Positions 48,254 to 60,030 of a DNA stretch of 64,000 nucleotides are shown piece by piece (the stretch's first letter is position 1; each line of letters begins with the position of its first letter). A program made the translations under genes and the position numbers. The stretch lies in NCBI GenBank assembly GCA_963691705.1, contig OY829542.1:18896579-18960578 (forward strand), given 5' to 3'. The notes under the pieces are model-generated. The model did not search any database. It was not told where the DNA came from and saw only the letters and a program-made list of their open reading frames with translations. The stretch is from Viola odorata. Taxonomy: Eukaryota > Streptophyta > Magnoliopsida > Malpighiales > Violaceae.

Positions 48254-51200
48254 TTAGAGAGGCCGAGTGCGTCGGCCAGCGGCCCTTCCGCAGAGAAGTG
48301 CATTCTTTGGAATAGGGTATTCGTCCCTAAGCGAGGTAGATGCGGTAAAAACTCGCAGGTAAAACTGCTGTCCCAAGTATTGTCTCGCCCAATACTCCGT
48401 CCTTAGGTTCCACAAACCAACGTTGTCGAGTGGAATATATATTGCCGTCCATGAAGAAGGATACACCTGTAGTAATCATACGTGGAATATCAAGTCTTTT
48501 GGTATCAAATTCATCACTCACATTGTAAGAATAATGCAAATATTTGATGAGGGGATCAAGGAAGTTGTATGTCAGTCAGTCTTGTTACGGTCTTACCTGG
48601 GTGGTGCATCGCGAAACTGCATCGCGGAGATTGTAGTTATTCCTGCTAGCTTGTGTCCATTGTCCTCCATCCATTCTGCATTTCAAATTGAAGAAACAAT
48701 GGAATACATATTAGTTTTACCAAGACCAAGTTAATGACTAATGGGCATTTCAGAACTAAATGCGCGAAAAATTATGCACGTACCCAACAACGAAGAAACT
48801 GTAACCATTAAGGTGCCAGCTTTGAACAATGTCCTCGTTGTTTTGGAAAACAATTTCAATGTATGACCTATAGTCAACGGTCAAAACCGAAGTGTCAAGG
48901 TAGAGGCCTCCGCCATAAGGTCTATCGGAGATGCTGTTGGTTTTGAAAACTCCGTCGATTTTGAAGTAATCGGCAATCTTCATGGGAGTGTCCGGTGCAA
49001 CAAAGGACACGCTATTGACTCCATATCTTTGCTTTCCGTTCACTTGGCCAGCTTGGCTTGCAAGTATGATTGTTCTGGTTGTGTTGATCATGCCATAGTG
49101 GTATGATCCCTGTGGATTCGGCCTCGGTCCACTAGCTGTAAGGTTAGTCCTGAAAATAACCACATACATACATAAGTTATTAGAACCATTTCTCTTCTTT
49201 TACATGCCATAATGAGGTAAGATTATTGAAATAACATACCTGATAGCTCGGGCCTGGTTAAGGGACCAATCGACTTGGATGGTCGGTCCACCAGGGGGTG
49301 GGCTGGAGACCGGGCCGGCAGAGTTGCTGTAGTGCAGAACACCACTAGTGGTGAGGACTGGGGAAGTGAACCGAGAGGAAACCACGATGTAATAGTCTTG
49401 TCCGGGTTGATCAGCTGTGAATAGAACCGAGTACGATTGACCCAAATGAACGTCAAGTGAGGAGAAGGTTGTCTGTAGAGTGTGTGTGCCCTCCACTTCT
49501 ATCAACTTCATTTTGTGGTTTTGAATCCTGAAATTGAGACTGTTCTGCAGTCCAACGTTTGATATTCTAAGCCTGTAAGTTTTTCCTGCAAAATCAAAAA
49601 TTGGTGATGATTTAAGAACTAGTCAGTCAGCTACATTCATTTTTATTAAGTTTAGATTTGAACCACGAGTACCGATGAGCACAACAAATAATAAACTTAG
49701 GAAATGCTCTTTTTTTTCCAGATAATCATTAGCATTATTGTAAATGATGTAATTAGGATTAGCAACTTAATTACCTTGTTCAACGGTGAGATAATAGCCA
49801 TTGAGTCCACGTCCATTGATGAGGATTGCATCAGCAAGTGGCAACTTCTTACCTCCATCCAATTTGCCTCTCAAGTCCTGATCAAAATTCACAAAAATTA
49901 AATAGATGCAATATTATTATGATTTTAATCTGAATCGAACTCGAATTTATTTTAAAACTTTCATTCGTAAACAACTAATGTGTTATCCGTGGGGGTGACC
50001 ACAGAGGTGAGGTAGCTTGAACATGTTGGATGCACATGCAAACATTAGGAAAACCTCATGGCTGATGGGACCCACACATGGGGTTCACATTTTTGGGATT
50101 CATTTGGAATAATGCACTACAGGAGCAGTAGCAGTAGCAGTAGCAGTAGCAGACGACATGGATTTTGGTCAGTTATGACTTATGAGACTCACCTAACAGA
50201 ACTAATGACGCACCCCCTCCAAACCATATGAAATTTCATTATCCAACTAATTACTAATTAGTTGGTCATTACTCAAAAACTATAGAAAATTAAAATAGCA
50301 AATCCTAATAACTGTCACTAGTGACACTTAAGTACTTTTATACTTGTAGAGAAAAGTTCCAGACATCAATTAAGGCTTTGCCTGGTTTTTAAGTTCGGAG
50401 TTAGGTTTATTTGTTCAGTATATCCATAGTATCGCTGGCTTAATAATAAATCAGCTTATCTGTAACAGTGAAAAGTCAATTTGGTAGGACCACCAACATA
50501 TTTAAAGTGACCGACACAAAGGGCAAAGCAAAGCGACATAACTACTCCTATGAATGCAATGCAGCAGATTGAAAATGGAGTGATTAATGAATTAACGTGT
50601 AATTACCGTGTGATTAGACTTGTACCAATCTCCGATTAGGACGGTGATATCACCAGCAGGATCATCAAAAGGGACTGGGATTCGAGGGCGGCTGAGGATT
50701 TTGATGCCTCCAAAACCACCAGCAGCTTTCTGGAAACCAAGAGAAGGGAAGTAGTAGAAGCTCCCAATTTGATCTTTGACTTGAAGAATGTAGGTAAAGT
50801 TCTTGCCAGGAGGAATTGGGCATGTTGTCCCAATCATACCATCCTCATATGAATTCCTCCTCTGCTGGATCCCATTCCTGTATAGTATTTAATTAGTAAT
50901 TACCAAAACTTGCAAGTTAATTTGGTTGGTGCTATCAATCATGTGTGGAAGTATTCCTACCTAATTTGTCCATCTCTCAAAGTTGACAGCATTCATGGTT
51001 AAAAATTAATTAAAGCCTTGGTGGCCTAAATTAATCCTTAATTAAATAGAGGTTTTTTCTAATTAACAAGTAAGTAAGGCATGAAGTGTCACGTAACACA
51101 CTGAATGTTACAATAACAACAAAAAAAAACTTTCGAGTTGTAGAATCGTCACGAACATATTATGGGCCTAGATTAGTTGAAATTATTGAAACTATGATAT

Positions 51201-52361
51201 TAATTAACATTTGGTAATCAATGAAGCAGTACTATACTAGCTGTAAGTTGCAAATGAATTGGAAAGGAAGTTTCTAATTACGGAAAGTTACCTCTTTCTA
51301 GCTACTTCTAATTATAACTGTTTTCTTGTATCTAGTGGAGTGGTGGATGGACCTGGACTTACCTAGTGTATTATCAACAACACAAGTGGAAGACAGTTAA
51401 CCAGAAAATGGACGACGTCACAGTTAGTATAGTTGGTTACAGCCTCACTAGATGTCTAAATACGGTGGCCTTAGTTAGCACTTTGCGATTACGACGTCGC
51501 ATTATATTCTCTTTATAGAAAGCTTATTATACACAGCCCTGTCATTTTCATTCCCTTGACAATGACATGAAGCAAATCATGATTAGATTTATTAGTATTT
51601 TGTTTCTACAGCGCTAATTACGCAGCATAAGATCACACCAAATTGTGACATAGATGCGGTCCAAATACTCCAGATCTAGACTTGTGTTGTCAACTTGTCA
51701 TGCTATTAATTAATTACTACTACTATTATTTGTCTGTAGAAGAGGGAAAGGCAATGTACATTCTGCTAATCACAAAATCTGTAGAAAACCGAATTTTAAA
51801 AACCAAAAGAGGGGTAGGTTCCTAAATTACAGGAATGCACTTGTACGCGTACAAGGACTAAAAAGGGGAAAAAATTAAGTTGGGTAGATTTGTCTTTTCA
51901 CGAGGATTAAACATTGGATTAGACGCGGTAACGAGGTAATGATTAATTAATTAATCCTGCGATTAGGATTAGTAGAAAAGCAAAGCAGAAAGGAAAAGGA
52001 AAGGGAGAATACCAAGAGAAGAGGAAAGGTTCGTCTAAGCTGTTGTAGACGTTGATGATGAGATTTTCATTGGTGACTGAGTAGATGTCAGGCCCCGGAA
52101 ATTGACCATTGATCAGAATCCCCTGTTTCCAATTCATTCATTTATTTATTTTGCATCAATTTCTTTTACAGTAATTGGAAAATGAAGTGAAATGAAAGAA
52201 AAATTCGGCCGCGATTAAGTGATTACCTGTTGGCGAACACCGAGAGGGTAAATGAAGCCGTAGGTGACATTCCAGTTGAAGAAGCGGTAGGGATCTTCGG
52301 CAGTGGCAATGGAGGAGAGAAGGGAAAGAGTGACGAGAACCGCCGCTAATTTAAGCCGCAT
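48254..52361 (-). CDS. SKS: SKU5-similar (SKS) multicopper-oxidase-like protein (8 exons)
   Basis: SKS proteins are secreted, cupredoxin-type relatives of ascorbate oxidase and laccase acting at the cell wall and plasma membrane, where SKU5 affects directional growth; most lack the copper ligands and are thought not to be oxidases. Exons on the minus strand: 52227-52361, 52013-52122, 50607-50877, 49775-49877, 49240-49585, 48784-49149, 48597-48675, 48254-48466; all GT..AG, 540 residues, the family's normal length. A signal peptide covers about residues 1-21. Three cupredoxin regions follow: GILINGQFPGPDIYSVTNEN .. DEPFLFSW; DLRGKLDGGKKLPLADAILI .. VLFTADQPGQDYYIV; and SWHLNGYSFFVVGMDGGQW .. 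NVGLWNLRTEYWARQYLGQQ. The first-domain position reads SWNGIQQRRNS, not the His-rich motif of active oxidases. The C-terminus (GRAAGRRTRPL) is polar with no GPI-anchor tail, so it is probably soluble in the apoplast. Confidence 0.93.
50121..50154. repeat. AGCAGT microsatellite in an SKS intron
   Basis: About five copies of AGCAGT inside the large intron between exons 3 and 4 of the SKS gene. Confidence 0.8.
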
Positions 52362-54702
52362 TGTTTTAATTATTAAGAAAAAAAGGGAGCTTCGCTCTTC
52401 TTTCTTCTGCCTCTTTCTTGATTGGGTTTCAAGAGAGAGAGGCGAAGCAGAGCAGAGCAGAGTAGAGAAAGGGGCAAAAAGAGGAGGTGAGAATTTAAAA
52501 GCGAAAGGGAAAGGGAAGGAAGAGGGTAAGCAGTAAGCAGCGAATGATGTGGGATGGCACAGTATTTAAGTGCGGTACAGATTGATGAGGATGTGCGAAT
52601 GCCCGTAAACACCAAACAAGGAAAATTATATAGAGAAGAAGAAAAGAATCTGAAAATGGAAATGGAAATGAAAAAAAGATTTAAAATATTCCTTTTTGAC
52701 CCTCGTACTTCTAAATCTTGCAATTACGTCTTTCATTTTTCGAACAAAAACAAAATTAGAACTTAAATCTGATTCCCTATTAACATTTTTAAAAAAAATT
52801 AACTATTAAAAATGTCAAAATCCTCAAATTACAAATTTTAAGAATATGGAGACGGAAATGAAAGATTTTGGAAATTATAAAATTTGTTACGTACCTAAAA
52901 GAAAAGAGAGGGAAGGCGCAAGGGGACTTAATTTGTCTGTCGGTGGAATGGTGGGCCCACTTGTTACTGTTTTCCTTTTCCTTTTCTTGAAAATGAAAAC
53001 AAGCTTAATGAGCAAAATTTAATGAGATTTGAAAATGTCCTTTGAAAAAAGAGAATTGAAGATGGGGTTAGTTAGCGGTGGTATGTCTCCCGGGGCACAT
53101 GGGGGTAAGTCGCTCCTTTTGTTTTGAAGCAAAAACCTAATTTGCTCTGCCTCACCACTATGCATGTGATAGTTTTAAAAAAAAAATTACTACTCTTGTT
53201 GCTCCTCTCTTTTGTGTCATCAATTGTTATATCATTATCATTATTATTACTATTATTATTAACTCACTCATTTATCCAAAATTTATATACGTACGAATAA
53301 ATGAGTATTTAGTAAGGTTGTTAATCTCGTATTGGTGATTGTCTTAATTTACTATTAGTATGAGATCTGATACAATATATTTTACATCTCATTTTTTTAT
53401 TAGGATGAGACATACCAGCTGATATAACCGATATAGTATGAGATTGACAAAATTGGTATTTATTCATTTGATTTTGATGAGAGTTTTCATAAATAAGAGG
53501 GAAAGAAAAAAAAGGAAAACTGTTACTCCCTTTAATTTTAAAAAAATGATGGTTTTTTTATTTTTTGTTGTTGTGGGAGTAGAATAATGTTTTACACCTA
53601 TTTAGGCACAAGTTTTTTTCCAATGAATTTGTTTTTGTTAGATAACTAAGTTTGATTTGGAAAATATAGTATTTATCGATCACATTAGTATAATATTTAA
53701 TAGAAATAGGAATAATGTTATAAAAAATTACCTAAAAATAGTGATTCAACTCAGAAAAAAAAAAAAAAACTGGACGGAGTATTAAGTTGTGGTCAATTTT
53801 TTTGGGGGAAGCGTGGTGTTTGAAATGGCAAAATAGAGGTGGCCTTATTTAAAGTTGAAGACTCAAGTGGTGTGTTTAATGGAGTTACAAGAGAAGGGAG
53901 GAAGAGTTGGTGAGCAGGGTCTCTCGGCTGTACATTGTGTCGGTGGATCCTCACTCATGCAATCTCATAAAAATCTTAGCTAAGCAGTGAATTGTTCGAT
54001 GTGAGTTGTTTGACGCTATCATCATTCTCTTAAATCGTTAACAAAATGATTAGCAGCAGGCCATGATCGGCTGCAGATTAGGAGAGCTCATTTTCCTGGA
54101 AAAATGAAGAAACTCTTTTTACCAGAAAGATTAAAAACTGAGCAAAGTGGTTTTAAGATTGGAGCACATGGAGCTATATGGTCCACAGGGTTTATTATCC
54201 ATGTTCAGTGCAGAATGCAGATGCAGCATTATTGGCCCTGTTGTTAACCTGGTCAAACCATTCTATAATAATTTGTTCCCCTCCTCCTCTTTTTCTTTTT
54301 CTCTTTCTTTTCTTTTTTTATTATTTTTACAACCAAGACAAGGGTCCAAAATACCTTAATTCTTCAATAATTGAAAAGAGAAAGCAAGCTGGACAGTTTG
54401 CTTTTCTCAAAATATATAATAAATAAAATAAAAATTATAAAGCTTAGACTTTGTGAGATCTCTGTCCCTTAAACTATTCAACTTGCCACTTACAATTCTC
54501 AAATCTCCCGCAGTTTATTGGATGTAAATTTAAACTTAATTTCAAATCTCATCTCGATCTATTATAAAAAAGTCTCTCACCTTAGCCTCAGCCGCGTCAG
54601 GGAAAAAACCAAAAAAGAACGATGAACAACAAGGATTTGGCGTCAAGCAAAGCTTGTTACATGAAGTTATGATCTCCATTGCAGTGGTACCCACTTTTAG
54701 AA
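52362..54702. other. Intergenic region upstream of the SKS gene
   Basis: The first 200 bp should hold the SKS 5' untranslated region (a long pyrimidine-rich stretch on the minus strand at about 52430-52520) and promoter; CTTAAATAC on the minus strand at about 52561-52569 is a possible TATA box. Further right the region is AT-rich, with no coding signal. A hAT MITE lies at 53313-53455. Confidence 0.5.
53313..53455. mobile_element. hAT-type MITE (143 bp)
   Basis: Left end TAAGGTTGTTAATCTC and inverted right end CAATTTTGTCAATCTC, flanked by near-identical 8-bp sequences GTATTTAG (53305-53312) and GTATTTAT (53456-53463), the length expected for hAT. The termini match those of the larger hAT element at 59152-63640, so both belong to one family. 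Confidence 0.75.
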
Positions 54703-54711
54703 AAAATAGAA

Positions 54712-55955
54712 GGGGTAATAGTATTTCCCTGTACTATCGCCGAAAAACAGATACCTCCCCTGTACTTTAAAACGTCCATAAGACTCCCCTGAACTAATGT
54801 TCCCGTGCAAACACCTCCCCTCCGTTAATTTTTGACCAATTTGACTAATAGATTACCTGCTACAGCAGGTTTTTTTTTTTTTTAACCTGCTGTAGTAGGT
54901 AATTATGTATTAAATAATATAATTAATTTAAAAAATCCAAAAAAAAATGTAAAAATGTTTAAAAAAATTAATTAATCTGAAAATTCAGAAAAAAATGTAA
55001 AAATTTCAAAAATAATTTAAAAAATTTCAAAAATGTAAAAATTTCCAAAATCAATTAATTAATCTAAAAATTTCAAAAAAAATGTTAAAATTCCTAAAAC
55101 ATTTAATTAATAAAAAAATCCAAAAAAAATGTGAAAAATTCCCAAAAAATCAAATTCCAAAAAATTGTAATAATTCCAAAAAATAATTAATTAAAATAAA
55201 AATTCAAAAAAAATGTAATTAAACTTTAAAATATAGAAAAAATTAATTAATCTAAAAAATCCAGAAAAATTCCAAAAATCTAAATAATTTCCATTTTTTA
55301 CATTTTTTGGAATTTTCTAGTTTTTCTGGATTAATTATTTAGGTTAATTAATTTTTTTTGGAATTTCTACATTTTTTGGATTTTTTAACAATTTTTCAGG
55401 TTAATTAATTTTTTTTTGGAATTTCTACATTTTATGGATTTTTTAACATTTTTTTTGGAATTTTACATTTTTTCTAAATTTTTAGGTTAAATAATTTTTA
55501 TTTGCATTTTTTATATTTTTTCGAATTTGACTTTTTTTTAATAAAATTTTAACATTTTTTGTGGAATTTTTGGAATTTTGTACATTTTTTTTGATATTTT
55601 TATAATGTTTTACATTTTTTTTGGATTTTTACTTTAATTAAATTTTTTTGGAATTTTTCTATTTTTTTACAAATTTTTTGAAATTTTGTTCATTTTTTTG
55701 GAATTTGTACTTGTTTTTAAAATTTTTATATTTTTTCTGATATTTTACATTTTTTCCATTTTTTTTGGAATTTTTTTTTTAAATCTGATTTAGGAGGTAA
55801 TTTAACGGAATCGTTAGTCAAACTGGTCAAAAACTAACGGAGGGGAGGTGTTTGCACGGAAACATTAGTTCAGGGGGGTCTCATGGACGTTTTAAAGTAC
55901 AGGGGAGGTATCTATTTTTCGGCGATAGTACAGGGGTATAAAATACTATTACCCC
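54712..55955. mobile_element. Foldback Mutator-like element (1,244 bp)
   Basis: Starts GGGGTAATAGTATTTCCCTG and ends with the inverted TATAAAATACTATTACCCC, flanked by a perfect 9-bp target duplication AAAATAGAA (54703-54711 and 55956-55964), the Mutator signature. The outer 150 bp at each end are clean inverted copies (CACCTCCCCTCCGTTA against TAACGGAGGGGAGGTG). Inside, the left half is built of CCAAAAAAAATGTAAAAATT-like runs and the right half of the complementary AATTTTTACATTTTTTTTGG-like runs, so almost the whole element can fold into one long hairpin. There is no coding capacity. Confidence 0.9.
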
Positions 55956-55964
55956 AAAATAGAA

Positions 55965-58276
55965 TCATCACTAAAACTTAACTTATTTCCGATTTGATGA
56001 TGAAGTAGCTATAGGATACACTGCAACATAAAAGAACCATCATTGTTCTCCTAATCTTATGGGGAATTCATCATCATGTCACTGTCTTTAAACCCTAAAC
56101 CAAAACGACATGCGTGGCGAGGTTTTCATCATATCATCTTACCTCACTATATCTGGTTACAATTTCACTTACACACTACCAAATTTCACTGCTTGGTCTT
56201 GGATTGGATCTACCTTTTCTTAAATCCCATAAATTCAAATATCATCATCATCTTGCCTGCTTCATAAGGTAGGGACAGAGAAATGACCAGTCACTCATTT
56301 CACTTTTCATTTGAGAAAAAAAATGAAAATATTTTAACATAAAAGGGAAAAAAACAGAGACAAGAACAACTACTACAGGACAAGATGAGGGAAGCTTTTA
56401 CCAGATAAGATATAAACGTCACCTCCATACTAAGAAGTAAGAAAATGCAATAGAATTTAAAGACTATTGGGTGATTCTGAGTAAGGTCCTCGTAGTCATA
56501 ACAGAGTAATTATACCTTTACAGGTCATGCAATCATTAGCAAATGCAGTAGTGTCTACTGATTAGCTCAGTGCTCCGCTTTTAAATCACCACAAAAAAAA
56601 GAAACCAATATATGTAACAGGACAGACAGCAACTCAAAGGGAGCACAACATTTACTTTGTTTATGCGTATCTGTCTTTGAAAATAGTAAACTAATATATG
56701 TAACAAGACAGGCAGCAACTCAAAGGGAGCACAACATCTACTATGTTTATGCGTATCTGTCTTTGAAATGTAAACTAGAAGCCAACAAATTTAATACTAA
56801 TGCATCATCATCATCTGATTTTCCACAGCAAGCCCTGGTGGTTAGTGTAGGACCGTGCTTCGCAACTAGTGGACATGTTACATTATGAAACCAATAAAAC
56901 CGAAGACACAGGGGGCAGCGGTGACCATATCGCAACACTAAACCTCCTCACCAGAAACCATTCACAATAACAGTAGCATAACTACTGATCTATTAAAAGC
57001 TAACAGTACAATTCAATTTGGATTCTCAAGACTCGATATATGCGATTTACAAACTTTCAACCATGTCATGCACTTCATTGGAGCTGGTTGTAAATTCCAT
57101 CTAACTACAATGCTACTAATCATACAATGTAATCCACACGTTCAATTTACGCACAAAACATAGATACTTGCGCGCACAATCCTTTCCGGTAGGTAGGTAG
57201 GTAGGTGAGGAAGAGATTTTCTAGACACAATTTTGCCAATAGTGCTCCCTATTCCACCATCATCTATTTAAGGAAGGCAACACTTTAAGGCTATCACCCA
57301 CCAAAAGAATATTCCTAAGACAGGTCCTATCCAGAGGAATCATTACCTCCACCGCATAGAGGTGAAGAACAAGCACAGTCTCATATAACTGCAAAGTTTC
57401 CACCTCTGGCTACAACAATGGAGAATCGCCCAAAACCTATGCCCATCATCTAAAGATTCTAAACTCCTACCACAAAATGAATTCTGGAGCTTACCAAGGT
57501 GTCACAAGCTACAAATTGACTGATCTCTACGAAAGAAAGCAAGTATACTATAGCATGCTCATTAAAACTACAATCCTAGATAGAGCAAACAGATCAAAGT
57601 AAAATGTCAAACGGCTCTTGCATCTTAGCTTTTCCATTGTCCATCTAATAATGCGGCAATTCTGCCACGAAACCATTGAATGTAAGATGCTTAAAACATG
57701 TAAATTCAGATTTTCATTGTTCATCCATAACCATTCTATTCCACTAATACATTTTGCATCAGCAGACAAGTCAATACCGAAACAACTCTCTCGACCAACT
57801 TCTGCATTGCTCATCTAGTAACCCTTCTACTCCGTTCCAAATTTAGAATTAGCAACCTATCGGATTTTAAGCTACTAAAAATGTAAATTCAGATTCTTCA
57901 TTGTTCATCTCAGTATCATTCTATTCCATTCAACCAACTGAATTAGAAAATTGTCAAATTGCAAACTACTAAAAACATGTAAGCTCAATATAAGTTAGAC
58001 TATTCAATTAAGCATAGCCAGACAACAGATGCCTAATTTGATATAAGAACGTCATTCTAGCACAATCACCCAAACAATAATCCATTCAACATTAGTTAAT
58101 TTGCGTCTATTTCAGCAAAATCATCACCATCCACGTATACAAATACATCCTAACACAGCTTATTCAGTCAAATTTCAACTATCAAACATAACCAAGTACA
58201 CAAAACGCATAATTTCCTAACGACGATCTCTTCCTTTTTTTTGTTTCTTAAGAGGAAAAGAAACTCACAATTTCTT
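55965..58276. other. Intergenic region between the foldback element and the 109-aa gene
   Basis: No convincing gene on either strand. A tandem duplication is found at 56607-56771 and a GGTA microsatellite at about 57188-57206. The right part probably includes the 3' untranslated region of the gene at 58277-58606. CATTCTATTCCA and TTCATTGTTCATC recur loosely at 57640-57930. Confidence 0.5.
56607..56771. repeat. 86-bp tandem duplication
   Basis: Copy 1 (56607-56692) and copy 2 (56693-56771) share AATATATGTAACA, GCAACTCAAAGGGAGCACAA and TTTATGCGTATCTGTCTTTG with few differences. No coding role is seen. Confidence 0.88.
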
Positions 58277-58606
58277 TCATACTTTCTCGTTGAATAGGCG
58301 GCGGAGGCGAGAAGCGAAGACACCAGTTGGCTCGAGAGAGGCTTGATGGAGGAGGCCGGTTTTGACGTTCTCGACGCGCTCGGTTAGCGTCTGGTTCTCT
58401 TCCATAAGAGACAAGGTGTCTTCTCGGAGATCGTGGATGCGATACTTTTGGCCTAAGGATCTGCAGCTCAAAAGCAATATCCCAGACATGGCGAAGAATT
58501 GAATGAAGCTGTTCTTGTTCTTTACTACGTTACCCACAAAAAACTTTAGCCATCTTTTAGGGTTCTGGACAGGGGTGGTTGAGCTTGGTGGCGCTGTGGA
58601 ACCCAT
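58277..58606 (-). CDS. Conserved-looking 109-aa single-pass membrane protein of unknown function
   Basis: A single exon of 109 residues with an ATG at 58604-58606. The N-terminus is Ser/Thr/Pro-rich (about residues 1-17), followed by a basic patch (NPKRWLKFFVGNVVKNK), a hydrophobic stretch long enough to cross a membrane (about residues 34-50, FIQFFAMSGILLLSC), then a likely coiled coil (IHDLREDTLSLMEENQTLTERVENV) and a basic C-terminus (RLRRLFNEKV). I do not know its function. From memory, Arabidopsis has a small hypothetical gene in the same neighbourhood of its ECH2/SKS5 genes (near At1g76185), which may be the counterpart. Codon use and layout look like a real small gene. Confidence 0.75.
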   Translation of the reverse strand: MGSTAPPSSTTPVQNPKRWLKFFVGNVVKNKNSFIQFFAMSGILLLSCRSLGQKYRIHDLREDTLSLMEENQTLTERVENVKTGLLHQASLEPTGVFASRLRRLFNEKV

Positions 58607-59143
58607 GTCAGTGCTACTACTGTGTTGGTAATGTCATCTGCGTGGGAGCAGCAGAGGGACGAATGAATGGAAGAAGAAGATTTTGTTTTGCCACTGCTGG
58701 GCGGTTGGGCCTATTGGGCTCTCACACCTGAGACTAATAAAAGGAAAAGGAAAAGGAAAATGGTACCAATAACCAAAATATATATATTTTACGAGCAATA
58801 ATAAGGTTTTAAAACCTAACCGGTCATAAACCAGGTTATAAGAAACGGTTAAGAATTAGAAGTTTAATTGGGGTCGAATAAGATTGACCCGTAATTTTAA
58901 TAAATTAGTAAATAAAATTTAATATTTATGTAAAGTGTAATTTTTTTTTAAAGATAAATGAAAATTTTATCTTATATTTATTTTTACGTTCTAATTTAGT
59001 ATCATAAATATGACGTTGGTGTAGTGGTTAAATTTTTTCTTTTAGCCAATTTATTTTCTTGAGCAACTCGGTTTAACTCGGACTGGGTCAACTGATTCGA
59101 CTGACCAGATCAATCGATTTTCTACTGAAACCCAAAAAAAAGG
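58607..59143. other. AT-rich stretch left of the hAT element
   Basis: Promoter side of the 109-aa gene, then AT-rich DNA with AACCGGT motifs (58810-58860). A lone A-box-like TGGTGTAGTGG lies at 59017-59027 without a clear B box. Nothing else seen. Confidence 0.4.
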
Positions 59144-59733
59144 ATTTGAAGCAAGGTTGTCAATCTCGTACCAGTAACCATTTCGATTTTGCTATTGGTA
59201 CGGGATGTATAGGTAAGGTTAAAATACCGGTATTATTTGGTATCTCATATTTTAAATTTTTTATGTATTATATATTTACTATTACATAAGTTTACAAATA
59301 GTTAATACAAAGGGTAATAACATTTTGGATCTTGTACTCATCGAAAACTAATATAATGGACTCTCTGATAATTTTGAATTTATAATAAACCTTCCACTCA
59401 CAGGAAATTGCTATAATAAACTTTCTGTTAACACGTGACACGTTCTTCCGTTAAACGCTTGCGTGGTTTTAATTTTTTCCTTTTCCATCTCTTCCAAATT
59501 TTACGTCAAATTACACGTTTATTTTAAATTATAAGAATTAATTTTTTTAAAAAAAGCCATTAAACTCTTGCCGAAAGCTCCAAAATCTAGAGAGTAAAAC
59601 CATAACCAAAACACGTAAATCCTTTTCATCTCTGTCATCTAAACCCTAATCCCCATTCCCAAATTGAAATATCATAAAAAATTCTCTACTCTCTTAAATT
59701 CTTTAAGCGCAACACTCGAACACAACAACAAAG

Positions 59734-60030
59734 ATGTCAGCAATTTCTTCATCGTCGATCTGTAGTAGTCAACGTCCTGAAAACAGAGGTCGCAACAGAG
59801 GATTGATGTCGCTTGGAAAGCAAAGAGCAATCTTAGATTATGAGCAGCCAATCTTCTACAAGCAATCTTGGATTATGAGCTGCCAATCTTCTGCAAGTGT
59901 GGGTTGAAAGCACCAAGATGGATATCCTAGACCTACAAATATCCAGGCATGCGTTTCTACAAGTGTGCAAGAGCAGATGGATATGGTGGTTGTGGATTCT
60001 ACCAATGGATGGATGAACCAGTAACAGGTG
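59734..60030 (+). pseudogene. GRF-type zinc-finger gene fragment inside the Mutator-like element
   Basis: Begins with an ATG at 59734 shortly after the left terminal repeat. A 35-bp tandem duplication (about 59827-59896) shifts the frame, so the ATG frame ends at TGA 59905-59907 after 57 codons. In the frame beyond the duplication (from 59880) there is a clear GRF zinc finger: LPIFCKCGLKAPRW, then YPGMRFYKCARADG and GCGFYQWMDEP, giving the Cys-x-Cys .. Cys .. Cys pattern. A TAG at 59928-59930 interrupts it. The reading continues to the start of the TRIM array, which probably inserted into it. GRF fingers bind nucleic acids; whether the source was a host gene or a transposon gene is not known. 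Confidence 0.75.

Noticed and set aside
56747..56938. Cys-rich 63-codon minus-strand frame
   Set aside because: Overlaps the 86-bp tandem duplication, has no splice context, and I recognise no family.
57188..57206. GGTA microsatellite
   Set aside because: Real, but short and without context that makes it notable.
59017..59027. A-box-like TGGTGTAGTGG suggesting a SINE
   Set aside because: No acceptable B box 30-45 bp downstream, so the evidence is too weak.
59630..59660. Telomere-like AAACCCTAA, mirrored near 62645
   Set aside because: Single copies within the Mutator terminal repeats, not tandem; a telo-box-like motif rather than telomeric DNA.
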